NCBI GenBank assembly: GCA_045105115.1 | Contig: JBGCDE010000056.1 | Location: 1-64,000, forward strand | From: JAUIET01 sp045105115 | GTDB taxonomy: Bacteria > Pseudomonadota > Gammaproteobacteria > Pseudomonadales > JAUIET01 | DNA: 64,000 nt | Direction of reading: 5' to 3' | In this document: piece after piece, positions 63,593 through 64,000 of the stretch | Position numbering within the stretch: position 1 is the stretch's first letter | Layout: the number at the start of each line of letters is the position of its first letter | Made by a program: the position numbers and the translations under genes | Notes under the pieces: model-generated | Told to the model about the DNA's origin: nothing | Seen by the model: the letters and a program-made list of their open reading frames with translations, nothing else | Databases searched by the model: none

Positions 63593-64000
63593 CTAGAACG
63601 GCAGTCCAGCAATATGTTGTGTTATATACTCCTTCAAACCAGCCACTTCAGATTGAGTTCCCCAGGGTTTTTGATACACAAAGGCTCCTGTCAACATGGC
63701 TACGCCTGCGCTGGCACGTAGCCTAGCTTGATCTCTAGGCAACTCAGGGTTAACTTCCAATATTGCTCTTGCCGCAAACAGGCGTATATCTTTGTAATAG
63801 CCCTCCAGGGTTTCAGCAATGGTGCCGTCCTTGTTTGATATCGCCCAGAACTCTCTCAGTAACGGTAAGGTCTTGTTTTCCCTCTCTTCACTCAAAATAT
63901 ACTCTGTGAACAAAACGAGCCTATCCAGTGGGCTACTAATTCTTGCTATATGCTGTTGGTAATACTGTCGGAAATGTACCTCAACGCGCTCCAGCATCGC
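63593..64000 (-). CDS. TetR-family regulator C-terminal part, cut by window edge
   Basis: The readable 134+ residues (RISSPLDRLVLFTEYILSEE, TLPLLREFWAISNKDGTI, ALLTGAFVYQ-like MLTGAFVYQ) match the ligand-binding half of TetR proteins. The N-terminal helix-turn-helix would lie beyond position 64000. It is convergent with the GNAT gene. Confidence 0.65.
   Translation of the reverse strand, partial: AMLERVEVHFRQYYQQHIARISSPLDRLVLFTEYILSEERENKTLPLLREFWAISNKDGTIAETLEGYYKDIRLFAARAILEVNPELPRDQARLRASAGVAMLTGAFVYQKPWGTQSEVAGLKEYITQHIAGLPF

Noticed and set aside
1..64000. tRNA, rRNA, CRISPR arrays, prophage and transposase genes
   Set aside because: No cloverleaf-like T-arm sequences, regularly spaced direct repeats or integrase/transposase motifs were recognised by eye.

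Overview
The window reads as chromosome of a free-living, probably marine gammaproteobacterium with moderate GC. The left half keeps a gene order familiar from Pseudomonas and relatives: damX-aroB-aroK-pilQPONM on the minus strand, divergent PBP1a, then malic enzyme, rpmE, priA, a SPOR protein, hslVU, a DUF971 gene, ubiE-ubiJ-ubiB, hisI-hisE and tatABC. argS, which usually follows priA in that series, is not here. I cannot name the genus. No rRNA, tRNA, CRISPR array, prophage or transposase gene was recognised.

Layout. 1-7747 (minus): cell-division ATPase DamX (runs off the left edge), shikimate enzymes and the type IV pilus PilMNOPQ set. 7921-17675: PBP1a, MaeB, L31, PriA, SPOR protein, HslVU protease, DUF971. 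17676-18047: a gene-free stretch with two different long hairpin/inverted-repeat elements. 18048-26509 (plus): ubiquinone accessory genes, histidine steps 2-3, Tat export, a short GlpD-like flavoprotein and oligopeptidase A. 26543-32892 (minus): Smr protein, D-Tyr-tRNA deacylase, prolyl aminopeptidase, glycerophosphodiesterase, an RND/MMPL exporter, a tiny zinc-ribbon protein and an AlkA-like glycosylase. 33089-36640 (plus): PAP2 phosphatase, two palindromic elements, an M48 lipoprotein protease and an OmpA-type lipoprotein ending in a clear terminator.

From about 36.6 kb the content is accessory: a sulfotransferase and an alkylsulfatase-like metallo-beta-lactamase protein; a DUF4139 protein; an LLM flavin oxidoreductase; a symporter / ThDP decarboxylase / FMN 2-hydroxyacid dehydrogenase run; a DUF3604 protein with a PQQ-heme alcohol dehydrogenase; CBS, SnoaL, PAPS-reductase-like, SixA, MFS and Rieske oxygenase genes. 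From 55.4 to 61.3 kb lies an overlapping operon mlaC-mlaA-RND-LTA-synthase-like, suggesting envelope lipid transport, followed by DUF1214, YaiI and GNAT genes and a TetR regulator cut by the right edge.

The most unusual signal is non-coding. Four copies (17.70, 33.69, 33.87 and 40.93 kb) of a roughly 106-110 nt element share a conserved 54-nt centre enclosed by a 26-28 bp stem. The stem sequence differs in each copy but stays self-complementary, and an inner hairpin shows compensatory changes, so the fold rather than the sequence appears to be selected. Three copies lie in sense orientation 23-57 nt after a stop codon.
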